Assembly (NCBI GenBank): GCA_902797505.1
Contig: CADBSW010000030.1
Location: forward strand, 1 to 44,510
Reading direction: 5' to 3'
DNA length: 44,510 bases
Origin: an uncultured Prevotellaceae bacterium
GTDB taxonomy: Bacteria > Bacteroidota > Bacteroidia > Bacteroidales > Bacteroidaceae
Shown here: positions 7,537 through 16,781 of the stretch, in pieces
Layout of the letters: every line of letters starts with the position of its first letter
Numbering within the stretch: the first letter of the stretch is position 1
The notes under the pieces: model-generated
What the model saw: only the letters and a program-made list of their open reading frames with translations
What the model was told of the DNA's origin: nothing
Database searches by the model: none
Position numbers and translations under genes: made by a program

Positions 7537-10500
7537 TCTTTTACGGTGAGTTTCTGACTCTTCGCACGGCCGTTGTATTCCGGACTATACGCACACTGTA
7601 CGGAGCAAGAGCCCGTCTCGTAATCACCCACACGGTCGATATAATATTCTGTCTCTATCACATGCGTTCCCTTCGACATCATGTCAAAGTAATAATTGGT
7701 GGAGCAGTCTCTCGGGGAGATATAATATCCCCAATGATAACCGCTGAGTTGGTTGACAGGCTCCAGACATGCTGCCCGCTTATCCACTACCTGCACATAG
7801 TCGTAGTCACGATCGGCAGTAATGGTAAGTCTTACGGTTACCTTATCGCCAACCTTCAGGTTTCCTTGATGACGGATCTCCCGCTTTACAGAGATACCGG
7901 AAGATGACGATTCGATATTTGCTGACGACTGGTAGAACTGTGCATAGACTGCACCCCATGAGGTACCTTCGCTCTTCTTCTCTACCGAAAGCGTGTTGGC
8001 ATGGGTATCCTCAATGGCCGTCTTCACATATCCTATACCCGCCGTGGCCTTGGGGAGGGATAACTCACGATCATCCACCTTCACCACCGACAGTTCTTGA
8101 TTACCCAGTTCTGCCGTATGTCCGTTTAAGAAAGCATATACGGCATTCACACTGTTGATCGGGGTATCCCATGATGTGGTACGTTTCTCCTGCAACAGCC
8201 AGCGACGCATCTCATCAACGGTCACCTGGTCATCAGGAGTAACGATATTCAGGGCCTCAATGACAGACACCTGAGTAGGTATACGGTAGTTGCACCAAGA
8301 ATAACCGGCACGCGGTGTATCGTAGTAACGACCCATCTCCGGGGTATATACGGAATACTCCTTCAGACTCTGGATATACTCTTTAGCTTTTTTCAACTGA
8401 CCGTTTTTCTGATAGACGACAGCCATCATTGCCTTCGCATACAGCGTCTGACTCTTCTTTTGTTTCTCCAGATATTTGATCAGATAGTCAGCTGCATCCT
8501 TCTCCTGGGCTGTCATTGTCCTACCGGAGACTGCACAGAGATATACCCACTGCAGGGCATGGTAACTGGAGATATAGATGGGTTTACCTGCCTGTTCACG
8601 TTTACGCAACTCCTTAACCTCCTTGATGACGATATCACTGAGGTATCGGAAACCACTGTTCACCATGGCGGAAGTCTCCTGTTGCTGACCGCTAAGCAGA
8701 TTCAGACGGATAAAGAACATCAATACCTGTGCGGTCATTCGTGGTGAGCCATCCATACCCTGCCACCAAGAGAAGGAGCCGTCACCATGCTGCAACTTCT
8801 TCAGTTGTGCAAGCAGGTGCTCTTTCTGATGCGACAGACTGTTCTCATCAAAGAATTGTGAGAGAGACTCTTTCTGCGACTGCTCATCCTTAGCATCCAT
8901 CACCCATGGCGTCTCACTGAGTAACAACGTCTTGAGCGACTGGTCTTTCGAGAGGTTACTCATCAGCGAGGTCTCTTCCGTCTTCTCTTGTTTCCACTGG
9001 TTGAATGTCTTCTTGATCAGTGGTGACTGATTGAGCAGGAATTTGCCGAGGGAGTTGGCATAGTAAGCGGCTGCCAGACTGATGGCATTATGATCATTCG
9101 CATCGCTGATATATGGCAGTGTCTGCACCACCAACCATGCCGGGTTATTGGTATATTCAAAGGTGAGTTGTGTCTGCTCTGCATCATTGGGTATCAATGA
9201 CCCGACCTTTACTTGATAAATACCGGGCCCATGCTGAGTAAACGGTTGTGTGTTGATAACCTTCTCCATATCAGACAGGATAGGCAGGTAATGTTGCTCA
9301 CCATCGCTGAATCCTTCTCCCGTGGCGATGATACGACAGGTCAACAGGTCGTATTCCTTGTTCGGACTATAATCGAATGTTGCGGAAGTAGTTCCCTCTT
9401 TCTCAATATTGAACGGTTGTGCCTGTTCATAGACAACCTTTTCCGTTACCGGATCAAGCAGCTGCATCTTCACCATTCCTGAAACGGCGTGATCGGAGGT
9501 GTTGAAGATACGTGTGGCGATCGTTGCCTGGTCACCCCTACGGATAAAGCGCGGGATATTAGGCTGCACCATCACCTCTTTCTTGGCTACGGTGATACCC
9601 TCCAACAGGCCGTAGTTCATGGTCTTATCATGTGCCAATCCCATGAAATGCCATGAGGTGACACTCTCCGGCAAGGTGAAACGAATACTGACGGATCCCT
9701 TCTCATCGGTCACCAAGGTGGGATAGAAGAAAGCTGTCTCATTCAGATTCTCACGTACTGAAACAGCAGTCTCCGACTTCTCTGCTCCCTCATCGTCTGA
9801 TCCTGCGGCATCCATAGCGGCAATGGGCATCTCATCAGCAGCCATGGCCGACTCTTCCTTAGCCATCATCACATCATTGGTATTAGCCACTTTAGCAGAT
9901 GCCGTGGCATAAGCAGCCACATTCATTTGTGGTGCCGATCTCATCAACATCTTTCCACCCCTGACTCTGATGTTACGCCTATTATACAGAACATCAAAAA
10001 GAAGTGACTCCCATTGGTTACGAGAGAGTTGTGAGAACACTAAGGATTCTACTTTGAGATAATTACGCTGTTGCATCTCTCCGAATGACATACCATAATT
10101 ATCTAAATAGAGCCAACGGGTATAGGGCACATTCTGATACAGGAGATCGGGTATCTGCCATGACAGCCCCCTTAACTGATCCAGACTCTTATCGTACATC
10201 GTTGCCATCATCCGGGCATCGGCTGGTTTACCATCTGGTTGCAACACTTGCAGCGTCCACTCTTCCTGCTGACCGGGCAACAATTGGTTACGGAAAGTAT
10301 TCCACGACAGACGCAGACGTTTGTCTGGCATCGGTTTCCTGATAACATCACTATGACTATAGCACACCCCGTCCTTCACCCAGATATAGTTAAGCAAAAG
10401 ACCTGAACTGTAGGTTTCCTGATATTTGAACAACCGTGTCTTGATGGCATCACTCACATCGAAGGTACCACTCTCCAACAACGTATTACCAGCGATAATC

Positions 10501-13055
10501 GTATAGAGTATATGCGTATCTTTCCGAGAAGAACCCACCTGGAGCGTTACACCCTTCTGAGGATCACGAGGGAACTCGTGACTGGTCAGGTAATACCAGT
10601 CGGGCGTATCTATACACGGTCTCTTATCTGTCAGACTAAACACCACGAACTCCTGTTTTACGGTTTCCCCATTACAGGTAGCCTCCAAGACATGTTTGCC
10701 CGATGACAGTTGTTTGCCATTCAACGAAACAGGTTTGTTGGCATCAACAACGACAGGGTTCTTCCCATCGATAGTGTATTTCACTTGACCATCGAGATTA
10801 TTACCAGCGGCATTCTTCAACATGAAGGTCACCTGCTGTATACTGTCTTTCAACTGTTTCTCCGGGATAGAGAAATAGAAAGAGAAAGATTTCCTTCCTA
10901 ATGGCAGACTTATCTCTCCGGCATGTGTCTCACCACCGACATCCGTTACGTCAACAGTCGTAACGAAGCGATAGAAGGTGTCGTCACCCTCCGGGATAAG
11001 CATCGGCACATGGATCTCAAACTCACCCCGATCGTCGGTGACAATATCGCCTGTCGCCATCAACTGCTCTTGCGCCTTATCACTACGCCACCAATACCAG
11101 AAGGCACGTTTTCGGTTGATGGTATAGTGAACCTTCGCTCCCTGCACAGGAACACCGGCATAACTCTTCGCATGTCCTTTAATCGTGACGGTATCTCCAG
11201 CATGGTACTCGCCCTCATACTTATCAAACTCCACCTCAAAGGTAGGACGTTTGTACTCCTCTACCTTAAAGGATGTAGAACCATTCCCCTTATTCGTCTG
11301 CAGATAGAAATTACCTGTCAGTCCACTGCTTGGCAAGGTAAACACCGCATTGGCACTGCCGTACTCATCCGTTGTCAACGTCTCTTCCTTCACCACCTGA
11401 TGATTAGCGTCACGCAGTGTCAGGGTAAACTGTTCACCGGGAACCACTTTCAGTTCCTGTCCTTTCACGGCATTCATCAGGATAGCACCTACATGTACGG
11501 TTTGTCCCGGACGATAGATACACCTGTCGGTAAACAGCGACATGCGGGTGATATTACTTCTCGGTTCTGAATAGGAGAAGCCGCCATAACAGTTGTACTT
11601 CATGGCCGCCTGATCGGTAGTCGTATAGACATAGATCGACTGTGGCGGATACTGCTTATAGTTATACGTCACCTCTCCCTTTCCGTCTGTTTCCAACAAT
11701 ACGGTATTCGCCGGAGTATTGTAACGCCGTTCACGTTCCATCTTTATCTTAGCCTTCGCCACGGGTTGTCCGGTAGTGGCATCAAGCACGGCGATACGTA
11801 TCTTCTGATCAGGCAGATATTGTTCTACAGCGTAAAGGTTGCTGACATACAACAACTGATACGTTGCTTTGATATTCTTCTCATTGGCTATACATTCCAT
11901 CAGGTAGACACCGATGGGCAAACCGTCGATCAACAAGGAATCCTCGATAATATCATAGTCGTGTGAGAAAGAGAAAGTTTTCTGATAATCCTTCGTACTT
12001 CCCTTGATAATCCTCTGTTTCAGTTGTGTAATATCATTCTTATCCCAGATATTATACGAATGGTCACCCGTGATATTCAATTTCGAAATCTTCAGGGTGA
12101 CAGAGGGGAGGTTACGTACTTGTCTGAACTTCAACTGAATAGGAATACCTGGCCGTTGTTGAGTACCGTTAAACTGAACCTGATACATCGGTTGTGTCAA
12201 CTGACTCTTCTCATTACGCAACTGGTTCATACGTTTCCATCCGCCCCACTTCAACAGCGCCTCATCGATATACGCAATGCGATCAGCGGTGGTGACATCC
12301 TCGCATGACGTCATATAGTCATACCGCTCTAAGGCCACTTCCGCACAGAGAGGAAGATCGTGGTATGTGGCTATCAGGGAATCCAACGAGGCCACATACT
12401 TATTATTCTTGATAAACTGATGCGCCGTACGACTTCTTTGCTGTTGCAACAACCGTAATGCGGTAATCATCGTGGCCTCACGGTTTCCGACCTGCGTGTA
12501 ATAATCATGCAGTGTCTGGTAGTCTTCTGCCTCAAAACCCAAGACGCTCAACAGGTCATGATTGAAATACTTACTGTCAATGCCCTTATCAATCATCGGG
12601 TTAAACTCTGCCGCCTGATGCGATGCCAGCATCTTGGGATCAGCAAGAGAACGGGCGAAATACTTCTTCGACAACTCCTCACGATCATCGATGTTAGGAA
12701 GTTCGGTGGCATAGATATTACCCAGCACACTACAATAGACCGCCGCCATGGCGGGATCGGTCTTCTCAGTCTTTGTCGCCTTATCATCGAGTGCTGTCAA
12801 CACAGACTTCAGAGAATCGGGCGTGAGATGCACCTGAACGAACGAGCGCATCAACTCCGCCTTCAGCAGATGACCGTATTGTTGCTCTTTCTGTGCCTTG
12901 TTGACAATCTGCTGAAGCACATTGATTTCCGTCTTCGGCAGGTCTTTGTCGATGGCGTCCTGTACTTGTTTCCACAGGGTATCGTATGTTTGTGCATCCA
13001 TGAACAGTGGCATGATCAGACAAATCTGTATAAATAGGATTCTCAATACTCTCAT
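7533..13055 (-). CDS. giant alpha-2-macroglobulin-like envelope protein lacking the thioester
   Basis: About 1840 residues from the ATG at 13055. An upstream in-frame extension to 13160 is open, but it crosses the promoter, and only the ATG at 13055 gives a clean signal peptide (MRVLRILFIQICLIMPLFMDAQ-like). After an N-terminal helical region come a carboxypeptidase-regulatory-like segment (LDATTGQPVAKAKIKME), MG2 (DRCIYRPGQTVHVGA), further MG domains, the A2M core (ESVTSWHFMGLAHDK, followed by QPNIPRFIRRGD), a helical TED-like domain and a C-terminal beta domain (GDKVTVRLTITADRDYDYVQ). Bacterial relatives are proposed to trap attacking proteases. Where thioester members have CxEQ, this protein reads PYISDANDHNAISLAAAYY (around residue 1315), with no Cys or Gln, so covalent trapping is not expected. 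It heads the operon with DUF1573, meaB and ispH. Confidence 0.9.
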   Translation of the reverse strand: MRVLRILFIQICLIMPLFMDAQTYDTLWKQVQDAIDKDLPKTEINVLQQIVNKAQKEQQYGHLLKAELMRSFVQVHLTPDSLKSVLTALDDKATKTEKTDPAMAAVYCSVLGNIYATELPNIDDREELSKKYFARSLADPKMLASHQAAEFNPMIDKGIDSKYFNHDLLSVLGFEAEDYQTLHDYYTQVGNREATMITALRLLQQQRSRTAHQFIKNNKYVASLDSLIATYHDLPLCAEVALERYDYMTSCEDVTTADRIAYIDEALLKWGGWKRMNQLRNEKSQLTQPMYQVQFNGTQQRPGIPIQLKFRQVRNLPSVTLKISKLNITGDHSYNIWDKNDITQLKQRIIKGSTKDYQKTFSFSHDYDIIEDSLLIDGLPIGVYLMECIANEKNIKATYQLLYVSNLYAVEQYLPDQKIRIAVLDATTGQPVAKAKIKMERERRYNTPANTVLLETDGKGEVTYNYKQYPPQSIYVYTTTDQAAMKYNCYGGFSYSEPRSNITRMSLFTDRCIYRPGQTVHVGAILMNAVKGQELKVVPGEQFTLTLRDANHQVVKEETLTTDEYGSANAVFTLPSSGLTGNFYLQTNKGNGSTSFKVEEYKRPTFEVEFDKYEGEYHAGDTVTIKGHAKSYAGVPVQGAKVHYTINRKRAFWYWWRSDKAQEQLMATGDIVTDDRGEFEIHVPMLIPEGDDTFYRFVTTVDVTDVGGETHAGEISLPLGRKSFSFYFSIPEKQLKDSIQQVTFMLKNAAGNNLDGQVKYTIDGKNPVVVDANKPVSLNGKQLSSGKHVLEATCNGETVKQEFVVFSLTDKRPCIDTPDWYYLTSHEFPRDPQKGVTLQVGSSRKDTHILYTIIAGNTLLESGTFDVSDAIKTRLFKYQETYSSGLLLNYIWVKDGVCYSHSDVIRKPMPDKRLRLSWNTFRNQLLPGQQEEWTLQVLQPDGKPADARMMATMYDKSLDQLRGLSWQIPDLLYQNVPYTRWLYLDNYGMSFGEMQQRNYLKVESLVFSQLSRNQWESLLFDVLYNRRNIRVRGGKMLMRSAPQMNVAAYATASAKVANTNDVMMAKEESAMAADEMPIAAMDAAGSDDEGAEKSETAVSVRENLNETAFFYPTLVTDEKGSVSIRFTLPESVTSWHFMGLAHDKTMNYGLLEGITVAKKEVMVQPNIPRFIRRGDQATIATRIFNTSDHAVSGMVKMQLLDPVTEKVVYEQAQPFNIEKEGTTSATFDYSPNKEYDLLTCRIIATGEGFSDGEQHYLPILSDMEKVINTQPFTQHGPGIYQVKVGSLIPNDAEQTQLTFEYTNNPAWLVVQTLPYISDANDHNAISLAAAYYANSLGKFLLNQSPLIKKTFNQWKQEKTEETSLMSNLSKDQSLKTLLLSETPWVMDAKDEQSQKESLSQFFDENSLSHQKEHLLAQLKKLQHGDGSFSWWQGMDGSPRMTAQVLMFFIRLNLLSGQQQETSAMVNSGFRYLSDIVIKEVKELRKREQAGKPIYISSYHALQWVYLCAVSGRTMTAQEKDAADYLIKYLEKQKKSQTLYAKAMMAVVYQKNGQLKKAKEYIQSLKEYSVYTPEMGRYYDTPRAGYSWCNYRIPTQVSVIEALNIVTPDDQVTVDEMRRWLLQEKRTTSWDTPINSVNAVYAFLNGHTAELGNQELSVVKVDDRELSLPKATAGIGYVKTAIEDTHANTLSVEKKSEGTSWGAVYAQFYQSSANIESSSSGISVKREIRHQGNLKVGDKVTVRLTITADRDYDYVQVVDKRAACLEPVNQLSGYHWGYYISPRDCSTNYYFDMMSKGTHVIETEYYIDRVGDYETGSCSVQCAYSPEYNGRAKSQKLTVKE

Positions 13056-13088
13056 ATCTCTAAAATATCTTATTACATAAGATAAAGG

Positions 13089-13119
13089 CAAAGGTAATGA
13101 AAATCTTGCATCCCACAAA
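13089..13119 (-). promoter_or_regulatory. promoter of the alpha-2-macroglobulin operon
   Basis: On the minus strand TTTG (13119-13116) is followed by exactly 19 nt and TACCTTTG (13096-13089), a full match to the Bacteroidetes TTTG-N19-TAnnTTTG promoter. It lies 34 bp upstream of the ATG at 13055, which also argues against the longer N-terminus. Confidence 0.8.
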
Positions 13120-13149
13120 ACATATTTTACTTTTATTAGTGAAGGTAAG

Positions 13150-13178
13150 TTGTATTTCAATAAAAATTAGTATCTTCG
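13150..13178 (+). promoter_or_regulatory. promoter of the peroxiredoxin gene
   Basis: TATCTTCG (13171-13178) is a one-base variant of TAnnTTTG, with TTGT at 13150 near the -33 position. It ends 28 bp before the ATG of the PrxQ gene and diverges from the alpha-2-macroglobulin promoter. Confidence 0.5.
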
Positions 13179-13206
13179 CAAACGAATTATAAATAACACA
13201 AACAAT

Positions 13207-13659
13207 ATGAAAGTTGGAGACAAAGCGCCGGAGATCTTAGGAAGAGACGAGAACGGCAATGAAGTGAAGTTGAGTGATTTCGCAGGTAAAAAACTCGTAT
13301 TGTACTTCTATCCGAAAGACAATACGAGCGGTTGTACGGCCGAAGCCTGTTCTTTCCGTGACAACTACGAAAGACTGCAGACTGAGGGGTATGAGGTGCT
13401 GGGTGTCAGCATCCAGGATGAGACATCCCACCAGAAGTTCATCGAGAAACAACAGTTGCCCTTCCACTTGATAGCCGACACCGACAAGACACTGAACGAG
13501 GCGTTCGGTGTATGGGCAGAGAAATCGATGTACGGTAGGAAATATTTCGGCACGGTGCGCACCACCTTTATCATCGATGAGAATGGTGTCATTGAGCGCA
13601 TTATCCTACCGAAAGAGATCAAGACAAAGATCCACGGAGAGCAGATCCTTGGTAAATAA
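13207..13659 (+). CDS. bcp: thioredoxin-dependent thiol peroxidase, Bcp/PrxQ type
   Basis: A 150-residue peroxiredoxin that reduces hydrogen peroxide and organic hydroperoxides with thioredoxin as electron donor. The thioredoxin-like fold shows YFYPKDNTSGCTAEACSFRD, where C43 is the peroxidatic cysteine and C48, five residues on, is the resolving cysteine. This is the atypical 2-Cys arrangement that defines PrxQ. FGVWAEKSMYGRKYFGTVR and TFIIDENGVIERII are typical of the C-terminal half. Monocistronic, with its own divergent promoter. It converges on the Fe-S aldo/keto reductase gene with only 5 bp between stop codons. Confidence 0.94.
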   Translation: MKVGDKAPEILGRDENGNEVKLSDFAGKKLVLYFYPKDNTSGCTAEACSFRDNYERLQTEGYEVLGVSIQDETSHQKFIEKQQLPFHLIADTDKTLNEAFGVWAEKSMYGRKYFGTVRTTFIIDENGVIERIILPKEIKTKIHGEQILGK

Positions 13660-13664
13660 AGGAT

Positions 13665-15104
13665 CTACTCTTCTTCGGGCATCTCTATCTCTTTGATGAT
13701 GGCCTTACCATCACGCTTGAGTTCTTCGGTAAAGTCATCCACCATGCGCATCTGCCTGGGGATATCGATACGTTGTGGACAGTGTGGGGAACATTGTCCA
13801 CACTGTATACAATGACTGGCCTGACGAAGCTTCGGCACACTTCGGTCATATCCTATCAGGAAAGCCCTACGCTGCTTGCGGTATTCTGGCGACTCATTAT
13901 TCTTCGGCAGATTACCTTCCTTGATGCACTTATTATAATGCGAGAATATAGCAGGGATGTCGATGCCATAAGGACAGGGCATACAGTAGTTGCACTCATT
14001 ACAAGGGATAGTCTTCAGATCATAGATATCCTTGGCTATCTCCATCAAGAACTGATTCTCTTCTTCCGTGATAGGCTCTAAGGGAGAATACGTCCAGATA
14101 TTCTCTTGCAGATGTTCCATATACTTCATGCCACTCAACGCCGTAAGCACACCCTTAGGTGTTCCCGCATAGCGGAAAGCCCAGGATGCCACACTGTCTT
14201 CCGGACGTCTTCTCTTCATCTTCTCCACCACAGGATCGGGCACATTAGAGAGCCGGCCACCCAACAGGGGTTCCATGATAACGGCAGGAATCCCTCTTTT
14301 TTCTAATTCGGCATACAGATAAGAGGCATCGGTATTCTGGTCGTTGATCTCATCGGCATAGTCCCAATCGAGATAGTTCAACTCTATCTGGGCGAAATCC
14401 CAATGATAGCGGCCTTCATCATGCCATTGCAAAAGCATGTCAAAGATCTCCACATCACCATGATAGGAGAATCCGAGGTTACGTATTCTGCCTTTCTTCT
14501 TCTGTTCCACCAACCAGTCGAGAATACCGTTGTTCATAAACCGCTCGTTGAAATTCTCCTCAGCATCCTCTCCTCCACCGATAGCATGAAGGAGCATGTA
14601 GTCGATATAGTCTACCTGCAGATATTTCAAGGAGTTCTCAAACATCTCGATACTTGCAGCCCTGGGATAGGTATCTGGTGAGAAATTACTCATCTTCGTA
14701 GCCACGAAATACTTTTCACGTGGATGACGATGCAGCGCCTTACCTGTTGCTATCTCACTCTCTCCACGACAATAGGCTGGAGATGTGTCAAAATAATTCA
14801 CCCCATGGGCGATGGCGTAGTCAACCAGTTTGTTGGTCATCTCCTGATCAATGGTTGCCTCTGGATTATCTGAATAGGAAACGCCACCCTCCAAGGGCAG
14901 GCGCATCATACCATACCCTAACAACGACACCTTATCACCGGTATTGGGATTCACACGATACTCCATCTTATCAGTGGGAGGTTCCTGCAACTTCGCCGTT
15001 GTCTGCTGCTCATTGTTCTTGCATGCTGCGGTCAGTAAGGTGGATGATGCTACTGCCCCACCGCCGAACAAACCGAGGAATTGTCTTCTATTTATCTTTT
15101 TCAT
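13665..15104 (-). CDS. Tat-type aldo/keto reductase with C-terminal 4Fe-4S clusters
   Basis: A 479-residue two-part protein. It starts with a twin-arginine signal (NRRQFLGLFGGGAVASSTLL) ending in a lipobox-like TAAC, so it may be an exported lipoprotein. The aldo/keto reductase barrel (about residues 45-350) has LLGYGMMRLP, FDTSPAYCRGESEIATGKAL with the catalytic Asp/Tyr, VATKMS with the Lys and YMLLHAIGG with the His. The C-terminus (about 370-450) has two ferredoxin-like cysteine groups, CNECNYCMPCPYGIDIP and CIQCGQCSPHCPQRIDIP, fit for 4Fe-4S clusters. The physiological substrate is unknown. It follows the NapH-like gene by 18 nt, which suggests that gene passes electrons to it across the membrane. 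Confidence 0.88.
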   Translation of the reverse strand: MKKINRRQFLGLFGGGAVASSTLLTAACKNNEQQTTAKLQEPPTDKMEYRVNPNTGDKVSLLGYGMMRLPLEGGVSYSDNPEATIDQEMTNKLVDYAIAHGVNYFDTSPAYCRGESEIATGKALHRHPREKYFVATKMSNFSPDTYPRAASIEMFENSLKYLQVDYIDYMLLHAIGGGEDAEENFNERFMNNGILDWLVEQKKKGRIRNLGFSYHGDVEIFDMLLQWHDEGRYHWDFAQIELNYLDWDYADEINDQNTDASYLYAELEKRGIPAVIMEPLLGGRLSNVPDPVVEKMKRRRPEDSVASWAFRYAGTPKGVLTALSGMKYMEHLQENIWTYSPLEPITEEENQFLMEIAKDIYDLKTIPCNECNYCMPCPYGIDIPAIFSHYNKCIKEGNLPKNNESPEYRKQRRAFLIGYDRSVPKLRQASHCIQCGQCSPHCPQRIDIPRQMRMVDDFTEELKRDGKAIIKEIEMPEEE

Positions 15105-15122
15105 TTTACTGAATATTCTGAA

Positions 15123-16610
15123 TTATAATGTTTTATGCACCTCATGACCTTCCACATAGATAGCAGAGAACGGACGAGCCGGACACAGATTCTCACAAGC
15201 ACCACAACCGATGCAGCGGGCCTCGTTGACAGTAGGAATCATGACAGACTCCTCATCATTCTCATCCAGAGGAACCATCATAATAGCTCCCACCGGACAG
15301 TGACGCTCACAGTTACCACACTCCACGCCATCAGTTACCGGTATACAATTCTTCTTGATCCATACAGCGTGACCCACCTGCGTACTGCTCTTCTCCTCAA
15401 GCGGCAACAGACGGATAGCACCTGTGGGACATACCTCAGAACAACGGTTACACTCTATACGACAGTAACCACGCTCATAACTCATCTCGGGCTGCATCAG
15501 ATGCAAGAGATCGGTAGACGGACGGAGCACCTCGTTGGGGCACTGTGACACACACAACTGACAACCCGTACACTTGCTGGCCATATTCTTGGCACTGAGG
15601 GATCCCGGAGGAGTGATATGCGTATTACGGGTAGGTGCCACCTTATCTTCTATCTTGGCCAAACCACCGTCAACCTTTTTCTTCTCCTGTGCAAGAAGAA
15701 CAGCAGAGGAAGCCAGCGTGGCTCCCAACAAGAAACTACGACGGGCACTGTCCACAGACTCTTTCCCTTCTGTCGTTGATGCTTTCTTCACCTTCTTGGG
15801 ATGCTCGTAATGCAGCGCACCGAAGTTGCATTGTCCGAGACAGTTGCCACAGGCCACACATCGACTGTAATCCACGGTATGATTCTTATAGTCGATACAT
15901 GCTGCCTTGCAGTTGCGTGAGCACTTACCGCAGTTCTTGCACTTCTCCTCATCAAAGTTGATTTTCATCCAAGAGAAACGGGCAAAGAAACTCAGGAAGG
16001 TACCCACCGGACAAATCGTATTGCAATAAGTTCTTCCATTACGCCATGCCAAAACAAACAAGACGACAAAGGTGACGGCAGCGATGATGAAGGTGGGCAG
16101 ACTCTTGATCCACACATCCACATGATAGAAAGCATAACTGTTGAAATGCTCGGCGATAGAGGCCAACACATTATTACCCCCTTCGTAAATCGGTTTTAGG
16201 AGATTGGTGACGATCCTTCCATAACTGCTGTATGGGGCCAGCAACGCCACCAATGCGTGAACGCCGGCGATGAGGGCAATCACAAAAAGCACGAGCATCG
16301 TATAACGAAGCCATTTCTTCTCCTTGGAGAAAGAGAAGCGGTTCTTCTTCTGCTTGCCGTGAATCCAGGAGATCACATCCTGCATGATGCCCAAAGGACA
16401 GATCACACTACAGTAGATACGTCCGAAGATCAGCGTGAGCGCCAATAGCAGGATCACTACCACTACGTTCATTGCCAACAATGCGGGTAAAAACTGTATC
16501 TTTGCCAACCATCCCAACCATTGGTGTAAGGTTCCTGTAATATCTAAAAACAACAGTGTTATTAAGACGAAAACGATCGCCGCAAGGGTAATTCTGACTT
16601 TTCTCAACAT
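15123..16610 (-). CDS. NapH/MauN-like membrane ferredoxin fused to a NapG-like ferredoxin
   Basis: A 495-residue membrane protein. The N-terminal half has about four transmembrane helices (near 8-26, 40-62, 105-127 and 175-195) with CSVICPLGIMQD and CNTICPVGTFLSFF, the NapH-type Cys-Pro motifs, then cytoplasmic clusters CKNCGKCSRNCKAAC and CVACGNCLGQC. At about residues 289-306 an internal twin-arginine-like signal, SARRSFLLGATLASSAVLL, precedes a second half with four more clusters (KCTGCQLCVSQCP, CNRCSEVCPTGAI, CGNCERHCPVGAI, CIGCGACENLCP) resembling NapG. Such proteins move electrons between the quinol pool and periplasmic reductases. The operon partner is the Tat-type aldo/keto reductase. 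The electron route is inference. Confidence 0.87.
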   Translation of the reverse strand: MLRKVRITLAAIVFVLITLLFLDITGTLHQWLGWLAKIQFLPALLAMNVVVVILLLALTLIFGRIYCSVICPLGIMQDVISWIHGKQKKNRFSFSKEKKWLRYTMLVLFVIALIAGVHALVALLAPYSSYGRIVTNLLKPIYEGGNNVLASIAEHFNSYAFYHVDVWIKSLPTFIIAAVTFVVLFVLAWRNGRTYCNTICPVGTFLSFFARFSWMKINFDEEKCKNCGKCSRNCKAACIDYKNHTVDYSRCVACGNCLGQCNFGALHYEHPKKVKKASTTEGKESVDSARRSFLLGATLASSAVLLAQEKKKVDGGLAKIEDKVAPTRNTHITPPGSLSAKNMASKCTGCQLCVSQCPNEVLRPSTDLLHLMQPEMSYERGYCRIECNRCSEVCPTGAIRLLPLEEKSSTQVGHAVWIKKNCIPVTDGVECGNCERHCPVGAIMMVPLDENDEESVMIPTVNEARCIGCGACENLCPARPFSAIYVEGHEVHKTL

Positions 16611-16631
16611 ATGCTTTTGTATAAATTCCTA

Positions 16632-16639
16632 CGAAATTA
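16632..16639 (-). promoter_or_regulatory. possible -7 box for the NapH-like operon
   Basis: TAATTTCG on the minus strand differs from TAnnTTTG by one base and lies 21 bp upstream of the ATG. The expected -33 region has only a T-rich stretch, so this is tentative. Confidence 0.4.
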
Positions 16640-16705
16640 CAAAAGAATGGGCTAAAAACCTTATTTACAGTAGGAAAATTATTTTTATTTAACCAAAATA
16701 CATTA

Positions 16706-16753
16706 GAAAAAGAAAGCGGGTACTCCTCATCATGCTCATTGAAGAATACCCGC
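16706..16753 (-). terminator. intrinsic terminator of the glutamine synthetase gene
   Basis: On the minus strand, 29 bp after the stop, arms 16753-16744 and 16725-16716 form a 10-bp GC-rich stem with one mismatch, followed at once by a T-rich tract (16715-16706). It separates glnA from the downstream NapH-like operon. Confidence 0.8.
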
Positions 16754-16781
16754 CAAGTAAATTACTCTCTCTCTTATATCT

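Noticed and set aside
10923-11570. 215-codon open frame on the plus strand
   Set aside because: Antisense shadow of the alpha-2-macroglobulin-like gene; the true gene shows clear domains and a perfect promoter.
13055-13160. N-terminally extended alpha-2-macroglobulin start
   Set aside because: The extension covers a perfect TTTG-N19-TAnnTTTG promoter and would mask the signal peptide.
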